A stretch of 64,000 bases of DNA from Telluria sp042683405 (GCF_042683405.1 NZ_JBHUJS010000003.1:372001-436000), one strand, 5' to 3'; positions 52,763 to 62,588 are shown, counted from the first letter of the stretch. The notes: a model not told the origin generated them from the sequence alone. Numbers and translations are program-made.

Positions 52763-54508
52763 ATGCGATTACTGTTCTCCTACCTGCGGCCGCACTGGCG
52801 GCTCGCCCTGCTGGCACTGGTGCTCGCCGCGGCCAGCCAGGTGCTGGCACTGGTCGACCCGATCATCTTCGGCAAGATCATCGACGGCTATGCGATCAAC
52901 CGCGGCGGCAAGAGCGACGATGAACTCGTGCGCGGCGTGCTTGGCCTGCTCGGGCTGGCGGTGCTGGTGGCGGTGCTGTCGCGGCTGGCGAAAGCGCTGC
53001 AGGAGTACGTGACGCGCCTGGTCGTGCAGAAGCTGGGCACGCAGATCTTCAACGACGGCCTGCGCCACCTGCTGCGGCTGCGCTTCCAGGAATTTGAGGA
53101 CCTGCGCAGCGGCGAGAGCCTGTCGCTGCTGCAGAAGGTGCGCGCGGACAGCGAGCGCTTCATCAATTCCTTCATCAATACCGTGTTCGCAGCGACCGTG
53201 GGCATGGCCTTCCTGGTCTGGTACGCGGTGACCAAACACTGGCTGCTGGTGCCCGTGTTCGTGATCGGCGTGGTGGTGCTGGGCGGGCTGACCGGCCTGC
53301 TGAGCCGCGAGATCAAGTCGCAGCAGCGTTCGATCACGCGCGAGACGAACCGCAATTCAGGGTTCATCACCGAGTCGCTGCGCAATATCGAGTTGATCAA
53401 GAGCCTGGGCCTGACCTTCCCCGAGATCCGGCGCCTGCAGGCGCAGACCGAGCAGATCTTCGCGCTGGAAATGCAGAAGGTGAAGCGCGTACGCATGCTC
53501 TCGTTCCTGCAGGGCGTCACGCTGAGCGCGCTCAAGCTGGGCGTGCTTTTTGCGCTGTTGTGGCTGATCTTCCGCGACGTGCTCAGTCCGGGCGAGCTGA
53601 TTGCGATGCAGTTCATCTCGGTGGCGATTTTCGCGCCGCTGCAGGAGCTGGGGAACATCATCCTCGCATACCGCGAGGTCGATGCCTCCATGCTGAACTT
53701 CCAGGCGCTGATGCAGCGGCCGATCGAGCGCGGACCGAAGTCGCCGGTCGAGATCGGGCCGGTAACGCACGTGCGCTTTGCGGACGTGACCTTCCGCCAC
53801 AAGAACGCGGCGGAAGACGCGCTGCACGAGGTGTCGTTCTCGGCATCGCTGGGCGAGACCATCGCGTTCGTGGGACCGTCCGGATCGGGCAAGTCGACGC
53901 TGGTCAAGCTGCTGGTGGGGCTGTACACGCCCAACAGCGGCGAGGTCTATTACAACGATATCTCGACGAAGGACATGCGCTTCAATCCCGCGCGCCGGCA
54001 GATCGGGCTGGTGACGCAGGACACGCACCTGTTCGCGGGGACGATCCGCGCGAACATCGAGTTCGTGAAGCCGGATGCGACGGACAAGGAAATCGTGGAG
54101 GCGATGGAGCAGGCGTCGTGCGCCTACCTTCTTGAGAAATCGCCCGAGGGGCTCGACACGGCCATCGGCGAAAGCGGCGTGAAGCTGTCGGGCGGCGAGA
54201 AGCAGCGGCTGTCGATTGCGCGTGCGCTGATACGTCGCCCGCGGCTCATGATCTTCGACGAGGCCACGTCGGCGCTCGATTCGATCACGGAGGAGCAGAT
54301 TACCGATACGGTGCGCGCGATCTCGCACAAGGGGACGCAGATCACGATCCTGATCGCGCACAGGCTGTCCACCATCATGCACGCCGATACGATCTTTGTG
54401 CTGGAGAAGGGCCGGATCGTGGAGAGCGGGAGCCACGCGGAGCTACTGGAGCGCAAGCAGCTGTATTACGCGCTGTGGCGGCAGCAGATCGGCGAGCGGC
54501 CGCACTGA
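52763..54508 (+). CDS. ABC exporter, fused permease and ATPase
   Basis: 581 residues, half-transporter with six membrane helices (about 10-290) and a C-terminal ATPase: Walker A VGPSGSGKST, signature LSGGEKQRLSIARAL, Walker B LMIFDEATSALD, H-loop LIAHRLST. Resembles MsbA/multidrug-type homodimeric exporters. The substrate is unknown. It stands alone. Confidence 0.9.
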   Translation: MRLLFSYLRPHWRLALLALVLAAASQVLALVDPIIFGKIIDGYAINRGGKSDDELVRGVLGLLGLAVLVAVLSRLAKALQEYVTRLVVQKLGTQIFNDGLRHLLRLRFQEFEDLRSGESLSLLQKVRADSERFINSFINTVFAATVGMAFLVWYAVTKHWLLVPVFVIGVVVLGGLTGLLSREIKSQQRSITRETNRNSGFITESLRNIELIKSLGLTFPEIRRLQAQTEQIFALEMQKVKRVRMLSFLQGVTLSALKLGVLFALLWLIFRDVLSPGELIAMQFISVAIFAPLQELGNIILAYREVDASMLNFQALMQRPIERGPKSPVEIGPVTHVRFADVTFRHKNAAEDALHEVSFSASLGETIAFVGPSGSGKSTLVKLLVGLYTPNSGEVYYNDISTKDMRFNPARRQIGLVTQDTHLFAGTIRANIEFVKPDATDKEIVEAMEQASCAYLLEKSPEGLDTAIGESGVKLSGGEKQRLSIARALIRRPRLMIFDEATSALDSITEEQITDTVRAISHKGTQITILIAHRLSTIMHADTIFVLEKGRIVESGSHAELLERKQLYYALWRQQIGERPH

Positions 54509-54548
54509 GGGGCGGCCCCTGCGGAGACGGTCCCCGGCTGGCCGCGCG

Positions 54549-54797
54549 TCAGCGGTAGAAGGGCTCGACCTTGCCTTTGAGCTTGATGAGCAGCGGATTG
54601 CCCTTGCGGTCGCGCGTCTTGCCGGCGGCGACCTTGATCCAGCCTTCGCTGATGCAGTATTCCTCGACGTCGTGCCGCTCGCGGTCGTTGAAGCGGATGC
54701 CAACGTCGTGCTGGAACACCGACGCGTCATGGAATGGGCTGCGTGGATCGATCGACAGGCGATCAGGGAATGCGGGGAGAGAGGTGGTATCGTTCAT
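54549..54797 (-). CDS. DUF3297 family protein
   Basis: 82 residues from ATG 54797. The whole protein matches the small DUF3297 family: PDRLSIDPRSPFHD at the start, HDVGIRFNDRERHDVEEYC in the middle and LLIKLKGKVEPFYR at the end. Function not known. Convergent with the ABC exporter gene. Confidence 0.88.
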   Translation of the reverse strand: MNDTTSLPAFPDRLSIDPRSPFHDASVFQHDVGIRFNDRERHDVEEYCISEGWIKVAAGKTRDRKGNPLLIKLKGKVEPFYR

Positions 54798-54847
54798 AGG
54801 CGACAATTATCCTCCATGAACCGGCTGGGGACAACTGGCCCATCAAA

Positions 54848-54873
54848 GGGGACAGTCCGTCGGGACCGTCCCC
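54848..54873. repeat. GGGGAC...GTCCCC palindrome
   Basis: Imperfect 26-bp palindrome (GGGGACAGTCC, GTC, GGGACCGTCCCC) in the 85-bp gap between two minus-strand genes. Same family as elements at 17243 and 61783. Confidence 0.7.
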
Positions 54874-54882
54874 CCCTGGACA

Positions 54883-56385
54883 TCAGACTGCGGGTTTCGG
54901 TACGACGGGCGCCTCAACGTCAGCCGGCACTGCTTCGGCCTTGTCCTTCCTGTCGGCGACGCGCTTGACCCAGTAGTCGGCGTTCTCGATACCCAGCGCT
55001 ACCGGATCAAACTCCGGATCCTTGCCCGCGGCTTTTTGCGCTTCGTAGTCACGCAGGCACTTGAACGCCACTTTGTGCAGCATGACGATCGCGATCAGGT
55101 TCAGCCACGCCATCAGGCCGACCCCGATGTCGCCCAGGCCCCATGCCACATCGGCCGTTTTTACGGAACCGTAGACCGTTGCTGCCATGATGGCCAGCTT
55201 GAGCATGAAGCTCAGCCAGGGGCGTCCGACCTTGCGGTTGATGTACGCGATATTGGTTTCGGCGATGTAGTAGTACGCGACCAGGGTGGTGAACGCAAAG
55301 AACAGCAGCGCCAGGGCGATGAAGATGGACCCGAAGCCCGGCATCGCGTTTTCGAGCGCGGTCTGGACGTAGCCCGGACCCGCCGCCACACCTTGCACGC
55401 CGGTATACAGCGCGCTGCCGTCCGGCGCCTGCACATTGTATTGGCCGGTGATGAGCAGCATGAACGCGGTCGCGGAGCAGACCAGCAGGGTATCGACGTA
55501 CACCGAGAAGCCCTGCACCAGGCCCTGCTTGGCAGGGTGGGAGACTTCCGCTGCCGACGATGCGTGCGGGCCGGTGCCCTGGCCGGCTTCGTTCGAGTAG
55601 ATGCCGCGCTTGACGCCCCACTGGATCGCCAGGCCGAGGACGGCGCCGAAGCCCGCTTCCATGCCAAAGGCGGAGCTGAAGATCAGGCGGATCACTTCAG
55701 GCAGCTGGTGGATGTTCAGGAATACCACTACGGCAGCGACGATGATGTAGCCCAGCGCCATGAACGGGACCACGATTTCGGCGAAGGTGGCGATGCGCTT
55801 GACGCCGCCGAAGATGATGAAGCCGAGCGCGATCGCCAGGCAGGCGGCGGTCACGTTCGGGTCGACGCCCATCGCGGTGTTCAGGCTTTCGGCAATCGAG
55901 TTCGCCTGGACGCCGGGCAGCAGCAGGCCGCAGGCGAAGATCGTGGCGATCGCGAAGGTCCATGCGTACCATTTCATGCCCAGGCCACGCTCGATGTAGA
56001 ACGCGGGGCCGCCGCGGAACTGGCCGTTCAGCGATTCCTTGTACACCTGGCCCAGCGTCGATTCCACGAATGCCGAGCTGGCGCCGAGGAAGGCGACCAT
56101 CCACATCCAGAATACTGCGCCCGGGCCGCCGAAGGTGATGGCGGTTGCGACGCCGGCGATGTTGCCGGTGCCGACACGGCCGGCCAGCGTCATGGTCAGC
56201 GCCTGGAAGGACGACACGCCCTGCTCCGAGCTCTTCCCTTCCATCATCAGGCGGAGCATCTCGCGGAAATGGCGCAACTGCAGGAAACGCGAGCGCACCG
56301 AGAAATACAGGCCGACGCCAAGGCATAGTGCGATCAGCGCAGGGCTCCAGACAACCGCATTGACGGCGGTAACAAACTCATTCAT
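54883..56385 (-). CDS. Alanine/glycine:cation symporter (AGCS family)
   Basis: 500 residues with about ten membrane helices. Family signatures: MVAFLGASSAFVESTLGQVYK, GGVKRIATFAEIVVPFMALGYI, and SNEAGQGTGPHASSAAEVS. Uses a sodium or proton gradient to take up alanine, glycine or similar amino acids. Stands alone. Confidence 0.92.
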   Translation of the reverse strand: MNEFVTAVNAVVWSPALIALCLGVGLYFSVRSRFLQLRHFREMLRLMMEGKSSEQGVSSFQALTMTLAGRVGTGNIAGVATAITFGGPGAVFWMWMVAFLGASSAFVESTLGQVYKESLNGQFRGGPAFYIERGLGMKWYAWTFAIATIFACGLLLPGVQANSIAESLNTAMGVDPNVTAACLAIALGFIIFGGVKRIATFAEIVVPFMALGYIIVAAVVVFLNIHQLPEVIRLIFSSAFGMEAGFGAVLGLAIQWGVKRGIYSNEAGQGTGPHASSAAEVSHPAKQGLVQGFSVYVDTLLVCSATAFMLLITGQYNVQAPDGSALYTGVQGVAAGPGYVQTALENAMPGFGSIFIALALLFFAFTTLVAYYYIAETNIAYINRKVGRPWLSFMLKLAIMAATVYGSVKTADVAWGLGDIGVGLMAWLNLIAIVMLHKVAFKCLRDYEAQKAAGKDPEFDPVALGIENADYWVKRVADRKDKAEAVPADVEAPVVPKPAV

Positions 56386-56530
56386 TTACAAAGTCCCCGT
56401 GAAATGGACGGCAACGGCGGCCGACTCGATGTTATTAAGCATGTCGGGCATGCTTGCAGGCTAGAAAACAAGAAGATACAACAAGCTCCGGCGCTTGACT
56501 AACGTTTATTGAGGGGGAGGCATTAGGCGA

Positions 56531-56573
56531 CCGTCCCCCGCCGGGCACGGAGCCCGGCTTTTCAGGGGGACGG
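56531..56573. repeat. Nested palindrome CCGTCCCC...GGGGACGG
   Basis: Outer arms ccgtcccc / ggggacgg enclose an inner 7-bp stem gccgggc / gcccggc followed by TTTT on the plus strand. It lies in the 243-bp gap 56386-56628; I see nothing else there apart from the AGCS promoter region. Shares GGGGAC/GTCCCC arms with the other elements. Confidence 0.65.
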
Positions 56574-56628
56574 CATGGGACGGAACTGCCGCCCTGGCGC
56601 TTCCAGGGGCAGCCCCGTCCGTTGCGGG

Positions 56629-57069
56629 CTAGTTCGGGGCGCGCTGGCGGAACCGGATCATGGCGGGGTCGCGCGGCGGCCCGATAATCGGGCCGAACAG
56701 GCTGCAGCCGTGCGCGTTGCCCTCGCTGTCCGTACAGCTGCCGCTGCACGAGGGATGCTCGGGATTGTCGTTGGTCGTGACGCAGGAACTGGTCGTTGCG
56801 CCAATACAACCGCAGGACATGTAGCCGCCCACGCCGCCATTCTGCCGCAGCAGGATCATGCCGCACTTGGTACCGCCCGGACCTTCGACCACCTTGAGCT
56901 TCACGCCGGGGGCGAGCCGCACGCTGGTCGGGCTCGTCACCTCGTACAGGTCGGTCTTTTCCCCGACCACTGCCGGATACATCGGCACCTCTTCCGCGGG
57001 CGGCGGCGTCCTGCAGCCGCTGGTCGCGATCACAGCCAAAAGCATCATCACCCTCATCAGCCAGTTCAT
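56629..57069 (-). CDS. Small cysteine-rich lipoprotein, function unknown
   Basis: 146 residues from ATG 57069, which has GGAGG five bases upstream. A signal peptide ends in a lipobox-like ATSGC (Cys about 18), then about seven further cysteines in the second half (KCGM, MSCGC, SSCV, SCSGSC, HGCS), which suggest disulfides or a metal site. No known domain. The 237-bp gap upstream (57070-57306) contains only promoters for this gene and for the ABC operon. Confidence 0.72.
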   Translation of the reverse strand: MNWLMRVMMLLAVIATSGCRTPPPAEEVPMYPAVVGEKTDLYEVTSPTSVRLAPGVKLKVVEGPGGTKCGMILLRQNGGVGGYMSCGCIGATTSSCVTTNDNPEHPSCSGSCTDSEGNAHGCSLFGPIIGPPRDPAMIRFRQRAPN

Positions 57070-57306
57070 ACTCACCTCCTTCGCTGAAATGTCCAGTGCG
57101 TCCTTCCAAGATACGTTCCCCGGACGGAAGGCGCCGCTGGACGAGCGCGGCGTGTGACCTCGCTCAATCGCTACCGCTCATCACGTTCCATTGCCGTTCA
57201 TCACGGAAACCTGCCACTCGTTTCTCATCCGTAGCGGCGCCTGGGAACGCTGACTAGTCTTGTAAGCAGGAATCATCCAACAACAAGAAACCTCAGGAGT
57301 TCGCGC

Positions 57307-58194
57307 ATGCTTTCGATCAGACAGCTCAACAAGACCTACGCCAACGGCGTCCATGCCCTCAACGACATCAGCCTGGAGATTCCGGCCGGGATGTTCGGCC
57401 TGCTCGGCCCGAACGGCGCCGGCAAGTCCTCGCTGATGCGCACCATCGCCACGCTGCAGGCGCCGGACAGCGGCTCCATCCACTTCGACGGAACCGATGT
57501 GCTGGCGGAGAAGGAGGCGCTGCGCCGCCAGCTGGGCTACCTGCCGCAGGACTTCGGCGTGTACCCGAAAGTGAGCGCGCTCGAACTCCTGGACCATTTC
57601 GCCGTCCTCAAGGGTCTGACCGCGCGCGGCGAGCGCAAGGAGATGGTGGAAGGCCTGCTGCACCAGACCAACCTGTGGGAGGCGCGCAAGCGCGCTGTCG
57701 CCAGTTTCTCGGGCGGGATGCGCCAGCGCTTCGGCATTGCGCAGGCGCTGCTTGGCGCGCCGCGGCTGGTGATCGTGGACGAACCCACGGCCGGGCTGGA
57801 CCCGCAGGAGCGCAACCGCTTCCTGAACCTCCTGGCGCGGATCGGCGAGGATGTGGTGGTGATCCTGTCCACCCACATCGTCGAGGACGTAACCGACCTG
57901 TGCCCGCGCATGGCCATGATCGCCGGCGGCAGGGTGCTGGTGGAAGGCCGGCCGCAGGACAGCATCGAGCAGATGCACGGGCGAGTGTGGCAGCGCGTTG
58001 TCGACGACACGGCGCTGGCCGAATACCAGCAGCGCCTGTGCGTGCTGTCCACGCGGCTGGTTGCGGGCAAGCCGCAGATCAACGTGTTCGCCGATGTCCA
58101 GCCCGATGCCGGCTTTATCAATGTCGCCCCGGACCTGGAGGATGTCTACTTCCTGCAGCTGCGGGCCACGCAACGCAACGCGGCTCACGCCTGA
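57307..58194 (+). CDS. ABC transporter ATP-binding protein
   Basis: 295 residues. Walker A GPNGAGKSS, Q-loop LGYLPQDFGVYPKVS, signature FSGGMRQRFGIAQAL, Walker B LVIVDEPTAGLD, H-loop LSTHIVEDV. ATPase partner of the fused permease/peptidase 10 bp downstream. Probably regulated with it. Part of a transport operon that faces a LytTR two-component pair. Confidence 0.92.
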   Translation: MLSIRQLNKTYANGVHALNDISLEIPAGMFGLLGPNGAGKSSLMRTIATLQAPDSGSIHFDGTDVLAEKEALRRQLGYLPQDFGVYPKVSALELLDHFAVLKGLTARGERKEMVEGLLHQTNLWEARKRAVASFSGGMRQRFGIAQALLGAPRLVIVDEPTAGLDPQERNRFLNLLARIGEDVVVILSTHIVEDVTDLCPRMAMIAGGRVLVEGRPQDSIEQMHGRVWQRVVDDTALAEYQQRLCVLSTRLVAGKPQINVFADVQPDAGFINVAPDLEDVYFLQLRATQRNAAHA

Positions 58195-58204
58195 GGAACC
58201 GGCC

Positions 58205-61200
58205 ATGTGGATTGAATTTTTCAGGTTCGACCTGCGGCACCAGCTGCGCCAGCCGCTCCTGTGGGCGGTCACGGTAGCGCTGGTGCTGGTCGCATTCATG
58301 ACCGCCGGGAGCGAGTCCTTCCGGATCGGCGGCGAGATCGGCAACATGCACCTGAACGCGCCGGTCGTCATCGCGCGCCAGCTCAGCATCCTGACGATGA
58401 TCGCCATGTTCCTGGTGACCGTGTTCATCGCCGGCGCCATCCTGCGCGACAATGAAGTGGGCATCGCCGACCTGCTGTTCGCGACGCCGATGCGCAAGAC
58501 GAACTACCTGTTCGGCCGCTTCCTGGCCGGCTTTGCCGTCTGCGTGGCGCTGTTCGCGCTGATCACCCTTGCCATGATGGGCGGTTCCGCCATGGCGTCG
58601 GCCGACCCGGAGCGCATGGGCGCGTTCTCGCTCCACCCGTACGCGTGGAGCTTCGCCGTCTTTGTGGTGCCGAACCTGCTGTTCATTGCGGCGCTGCTCA
58701 TGCTGCTGGCGGCCACGACACGCTCTATGATCATGGTGTACGTGGGCGTGCTGGCGTTCACGGTGCTGTGGGGGATGGGATTCACGCTGGGCCAGGGAAG
58801 CAACGGCGAATCGCTGGCAGTGCTGCTCGATCCCTTCGGCATCCGCGCGCTGATGCAGCTGACCCGCTACTTCACGGCCGCGCAGGCGAACAGCCAATTG
58901 CCGCCGCTCGCCGGCGTGCTTCTCCTGAACCGGCTGATCTGGATGGGCGCAGCGCTGGCGATGGTGGCGGCCACCGTCGCCCTCTTCAAGCCGCAGCGCG
59001 CGGGTACCGGCAAGCGCTGGTTCGGCGCGGCCAGCGCCGCCAGCCCGGCAACCCCGGCTGCGCGCGTGCCGGCGGTGCGCCGCATTGCGCCCCGCTTCGA
59101 CGCATGGACTGCGGTGGCGCAGTGGTGGCAGGTGCTCTGTTTCGATGCGCGCGGCGTCATCCGCAGCCTGCCCTTCCTCATCATGCTGCTGCTCGCGCTT
59201 GCGAACTTCTTCACCAACTACGCCGTGGGCGGCATGCGCTTCGACAGCATCCCGTATCCGCTCACGCGCATCATGCTGGAGGAACTGAGCGGCAGCATCA
59301 ATGCGATGCTGGTGATCGTCCTCATCTTCTTCAGCGGCGAACTGGTTTTCCGCGAGCGACAGGTGCGCATCGCCGGCCTGAACGACGCGATGCCGGTGCC
59401 GGACTGGGTGCCGCTGGCGGCGAAGGCCGGCGCCCTGGTGGCCGTGGTCTTCGTCTTCCTGGGCGTGGGCGCGCTGGCGGGCGTCGCGATCCAGCTGGCG
59501 GTGGGCGGCGCGCCGGTCGAGGGCCTGCTGTACGTGAAAGGCACGCTAATTAACTCGATCTACTTCGTACTGATGGGATGTGCGGCGATCTCCGTCCAGG
59601 TGATCACAAATAACAAGTACCTCGGCTATCTGGTCGCAATTGCGCTGATGTTGGCCGAAACGCTGCTATCCGGGCTGAACGTCGAGCATCGCCTCGCCAG
59701 CTTCGCGTCGCTGCCTCCGCTGGTGTATTCCGACCTGAATGGCTATGGCCACTACCTGGCCGGCTGGAGCTGGTTCGCGCTGTACTGGGGCCTGGCCGCG
59801 CTGGCACTCCTGATCGTTGCGCAGGCATTCACGGTGCGCGGCCTGGCGCCGCGCCTCCGCGGACGTACCCTGCTCGCCGTGCGCGCAATGAAAGGCAGGA
59901 AAGGCGCGGCGCTCGCCCTCTGCGTGGCGGGATGGATGGCGACCGGCGGCTGGATCTGGTACAACACCACCGTCCTGCGGCCCTACGAGCCGGCCGGCCT
60001 CGCGCTCGACCTGCGCGCGGACTACGAAAAGCTGTACCGCAAATACCTCGCGCAGCCCGACCCGAGCATCACCGCAGTCCGCGCCGACGTCGACATCTAC
60101 CCCGACCAGCGCAGCGTGGACATCAGGGGCCACTACGTCGCGCAGAACAAGACCGGCGCAGCGATGGACAGCCTGCGCATCCAGACCGACCGGACCGCCG
60201 AGACCATCTTCCACAACCTGCCTGCCCATACGGTCGTGCTGGACGACAGGCGTCTCTGCTTCATGGTCATCGCGTTGCGCGAACCGCTGGCGGCTGGCGC
60301 CAGCATGGCGGTCGACTTTACGGTGCGTGTGCGCAACCCCGGCTTTAGCAACAGCGGCGCTCCCGAACTGATCAACGGGAACGGCTCCATGTTCACGTCC
60401 GAGAACTTCTTCCCCAAGTTCGGCTATGCACAGCACAACGAGATCGAGGAGCGCCACGAGCGCCGCGCACGCGGGCTGGGTGAACCGCATCGGCTCAATG
60501 ACCTCGACGACAAGGCCGCGCACGCGCGCAACTTCTGGAAAGTGATGGGTTGGGACGCGGACCTGATGGACTTCGAGACCACCGTGTCCACCAGCGCCGA
60601 CCAGGTCGCGATCTCGCCGGGCTACCTGCTCAGGAGCTGGGAGAAGGATGGGCGCCGCTACTTCCACTACAAGATGGACAAGCAGATCCTGCCGTTCTTC
60701 TCGTACCAGTCGGGCCGCTGGGAGGTGACGAAGGCTGCCTGGCGCGGCATGCCGATCGAGGTGTACCACGATCCGAAGCACACCTACAACATCGACCGCA
60801 TGGTGAAAGGCACCCAGCGCGCGCTCGACTACTTCAGCGAGCATTTCGGACCGTACCAGCACAAGCAGGTGCGCATCACCGAGTTCCCGCTGTACCAGCA
60901 GTACGCGCGCAGCTTCCCGAATACGATCCCGTTCTCCGAATCGCTCGGCTTCATCAACGACCTGCGCAATCCGGACGGCGTGGACCACGTGTTCTACGTG
61001 ACGGCGCACGAGATCGCCCACCAATGGTGGGGTGACCAGGTCATCGCCGCCAACGTGCAGGGCAATCCGATGATTACCGAGTCGCTGGCCGAGTATTCCG
61101 CACTGATGGCTCTCGAAAAGGAATATGGCGCCGCGAAGACGCGCCACATCCTGCGCTGGGACCTGGACAAGTACTTTGAGGGCCGTGCCAAGGAGCTGGT

Positions 61201-61771
61201 GGAGGAGCGTCCCCTGTTCCGTGATGAGGGGCAGGACTACATCCACTACCGCAAGGGCAGCCTGGCCTTCTACCGCCTGCGCGAAGAGATCGGCGAAGCA
61301 GCGCTGAACGGCGCGTTGAAGCGCTTCCGCGACGAGAACCTGTACAAGACGGCGCCGTATGTGACCAGCCGCGACCTGCTGCGCTACCTCCGCGCCGCGG
61401 CGCCGGCAGACAAGCAGGAGCTGATCACCGACCTGTTCGAGCGCATCGTCTTCTATGACAACCGCCTGGCCGAAGCGAGCGCGAAGAAGCGCAAGGATGG
61501 CCGCTGGGATGTCACGATGACAGTGCGCCTGGCGAAGCTGCAGGCCGACGGCAAGGGCAAGGAAACGGCGCGGGCATACGACGAGGCGGTCGACATCGCC
61601 GTCCTGGCTGGCGAGCGCGTGCTGTTCCGCGAGAAGCGCATGCTGCCGGGCGGCGAGTCCACGCTCACGGTCACGGTCAACGAGAAGCCGTCCGAAGCCG
61701 GCGTCGATCCCTACAATATCCTTATCGACCGCGTGGCGAGCGACAACCGCAAGCCAATCGCAGTGGAATAG
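58205..61771 (+). CDS. ABC-2 type permease fused to an M1-like metallopeptidase domain
   Basis: 1188 residues from ATG 58205. Two permease halves (about 1-260 and 300-560) with about twelve membrane helices, a short TM link at about 575, then a periplasmic M1-type zinc peptidase domain (about 610-1100): HEIAHQWWGDQ with the third ligand Glu in ITESLAEYSAL. The aminopeptidase GxMEN motif is not seen; the matching stretch reads FSESLGFINDL, so exopeptidase specificity is unclear. The family is known as ABC permease/M1 aminopeptidase. With the upstream ATPase it likely couples export with peptide trimming or sensing. Confidence 0.88.
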   Translation: MWIEFFRFDLRHQLRQPLLWAVTVALVLVAFMTAGSESFRIGGEIGNMHLNAPVVIARQLSILTMIAMFLVTVFIAGAILRDNEVGIADLLFATPMRKTNYLFGRFLAGFAVCVALFALITLAMMGGSAMASADPERMGAFSLHPYAWSFAVFVVPNLLFIAALLMLLAATTRSMIMVYVGVLAFTVLWGMGFTLGQGSNGESLAVLLDPFGIRALMQLTRYFTAAQANSQLPPLAGVLLLNRLIWMGAALAMVAATVALFKPQRAGTGKRWFGAASAASPATPAARVPAVRRIAPRFDAWTAVAQWWQVLCFDARGVIRSLPFLIMLLLALANFFTNYAVGGMRFDSIPYPLTRIMLEELSGSINAMLVIVLIFFSGELVFRERQVRIAGLNDAMPVPDWVPLAAKAGALVAVVFVFLGVGALAGVAIQLAVGGAPVEGLLYVKGTLINSIYFVLMGCAAISVQVITNNKYLGYLVAIALMLAETLLSGLNVEHRLASFASLPPLVYSDLNGYGHYLAGWSWFALYWGLAALALLIVAQAFTVRGLAPRLRGRTLLAVRAMKGRKGAALALCVAGWMATGGWIWYNTTVLRPYEPAGLALDLRADYEKLYRKYLAQPDPSITAVRADVDIYPDQRSVDIRGHYVAQNKTGAAMDSLRIQTDRTAETIFHNLPAHTVVLDDRRLCFMVIALREPLAAGASMAVDFTVRVRNPGFSNSGAPELINGNGSMFTSENFFPKFGYAQHNEIEERHERRARGLGEPHRLNDLDDKAAHARNFWKVMGWDADLMDFETTVSTSADQVAISPGYLLRSWEKDGRRYFHYKMDKQILPFFSYQSGRWEVTKAAWRGMPIEVYHDPKHTYNIDRMVKGTQRALDYFSEHFGPYQHKQVRITEFPLYQQYARSFPNTIPFSESLGFINDLRNPDGVDHVFYVTAHEIAHQWWGDQVIAANVQGNPMITESLAEYSALMALEKEYGAAKTRHILRWDLDKYFEGRAKELVEERPLFRDEGQDYIHYRKGSLAFYRLREEIGEAALNGALKRFRDENLYKTAPYVTSRDLLRYLRAAAPADKQELITDLFERIVFYDNRLAEASAKKRKDGRWDVTMTVRLAKLQADGKGKETARAYDEAVDIAVLAGERVLFREKRMLPGGESTLTVTVNEKPSEAGVDPYNILIDRVASDNRKPIAVE

Positions 61772-61782
61772 TCAGCAGCACA

Positions 61783-61879
61783 AAGGGGACTGTCCCTACG
61801 GGGCTGTCCCCGGACTTTCGCTGCGAAGCGGCCTGCTCACGCAAAGACTGGGGACAGTCCCGTAGGGACAGTCCCCTTC
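61783..61879. repeat. Inverted repeat of about 30 bp between convergent genes
   Basis: Left arm 61783-61812 and right arm 61850-61879 are near-perfect inverse copies (AAGGGGACTGTCCCTACGGG...), spaced about 37 bp. They lie in the 112-bp gap between the peptidase fusion and the LytTR gene. Could act as a bidirectional terminator or be a REP-like mobile repeat. Confidence 0.78.
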
Positions 61880-61883
61880 CGTT

Positions 61884-62588
61884 TCAAAGACCGTTCATCT
61901 GCTTGAACTGCGCGGCACGCCGGCGCGACATGGGCACCTTGAGGTCATCCTTCAGCGTCAGCACCATGCCACCCGCGGCCGATGGCGCTATCCCCACCAC
62001 GAAATCCATATTCACGATCTGCCTGCGGCTCACCCGCACGAACTTCTCGGGATCCAGCCGCGCTTCCAGCTGATTGAGCGAGCGCAGCAACATCGGCCGG
62101 TTCTGGTCGAAGTACACCCGCGTGTAGTTCCCTTCCGACTCGAACAGCACGATCTGCTCCATCGCCACGAACCAGCACTTGTCGCCGTCCTTGATGAACA
62201 CCCTGGCGTCGGCGGGCTGCAGCTTGTCCCTGGCCGCTTCCGGCTCGCGGTGCAGCTTCCTGAGCGCGTGCGCGAGACGCGCCGGATCGATCGGCTTGAG
62301 CAGGTAGTCCAGCGCGCTGACGTCGAAGGCCTTGATCGCATACTGGTCGAACGCTGTCGTGAAGATGACCGGCGGCGGATCGTCCAGCGACGCCAGCAGA
62401 TCGAATCCGGTCCCGCCGGGCATTTGCACGTCGAGGAAGACGACATCCGGCGCCAGCTCCTCGATCAGCTGCCGCGCTTCGAGCGCGTTGGCCGCTTCGC
62501 CCACCACGCGCAGCTCCGGATGCGCTGCCAGCAGGCGCCGCAGCTCGCCGCGCGCCAGGCGCTCGTCGTCGACGATGAGCGCCTTCAT
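61884..62588 (-). CDS. LytTR family response regulator
   Basis: 234 residues from ATG 62588, in a 4-nt overlap with the sensor kinase. A receiver domain (about 1-120; DDERLARGELRRLL, phospho-acceptor Asp in VVFLDVQMPGGTGF, Lys in YLLKPID) and a LytTR DNA-binding domain (about 130-230; IVLFESEGNYTRVYF, then FVRVSRRQIVNM). Paired with the kinase; convergent to the ABC/peptidase operon, a possible target. Confidence 0.92.
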   Translation of the reverse strand: MKALIVDDERLARGELRRLLAAHPELRVVGEAANALEARQLIEELAPDVVFLDVQMPGGTGFDLLASLDDPPPVIFTTAFDQYAIKAFDVSALDYLLKPIDPARLAHALRKLHREPEAARDKLQPADARVFIKDGDKCWFVAMEQIVLFESEGNYTRVYFDQNRPMLLRSLNQLEARLDPEKFVRVSRRQIVNMDFVVGIAPSAAGGMVLTLKDDLKVPMSRRRAAQFKQMNGL

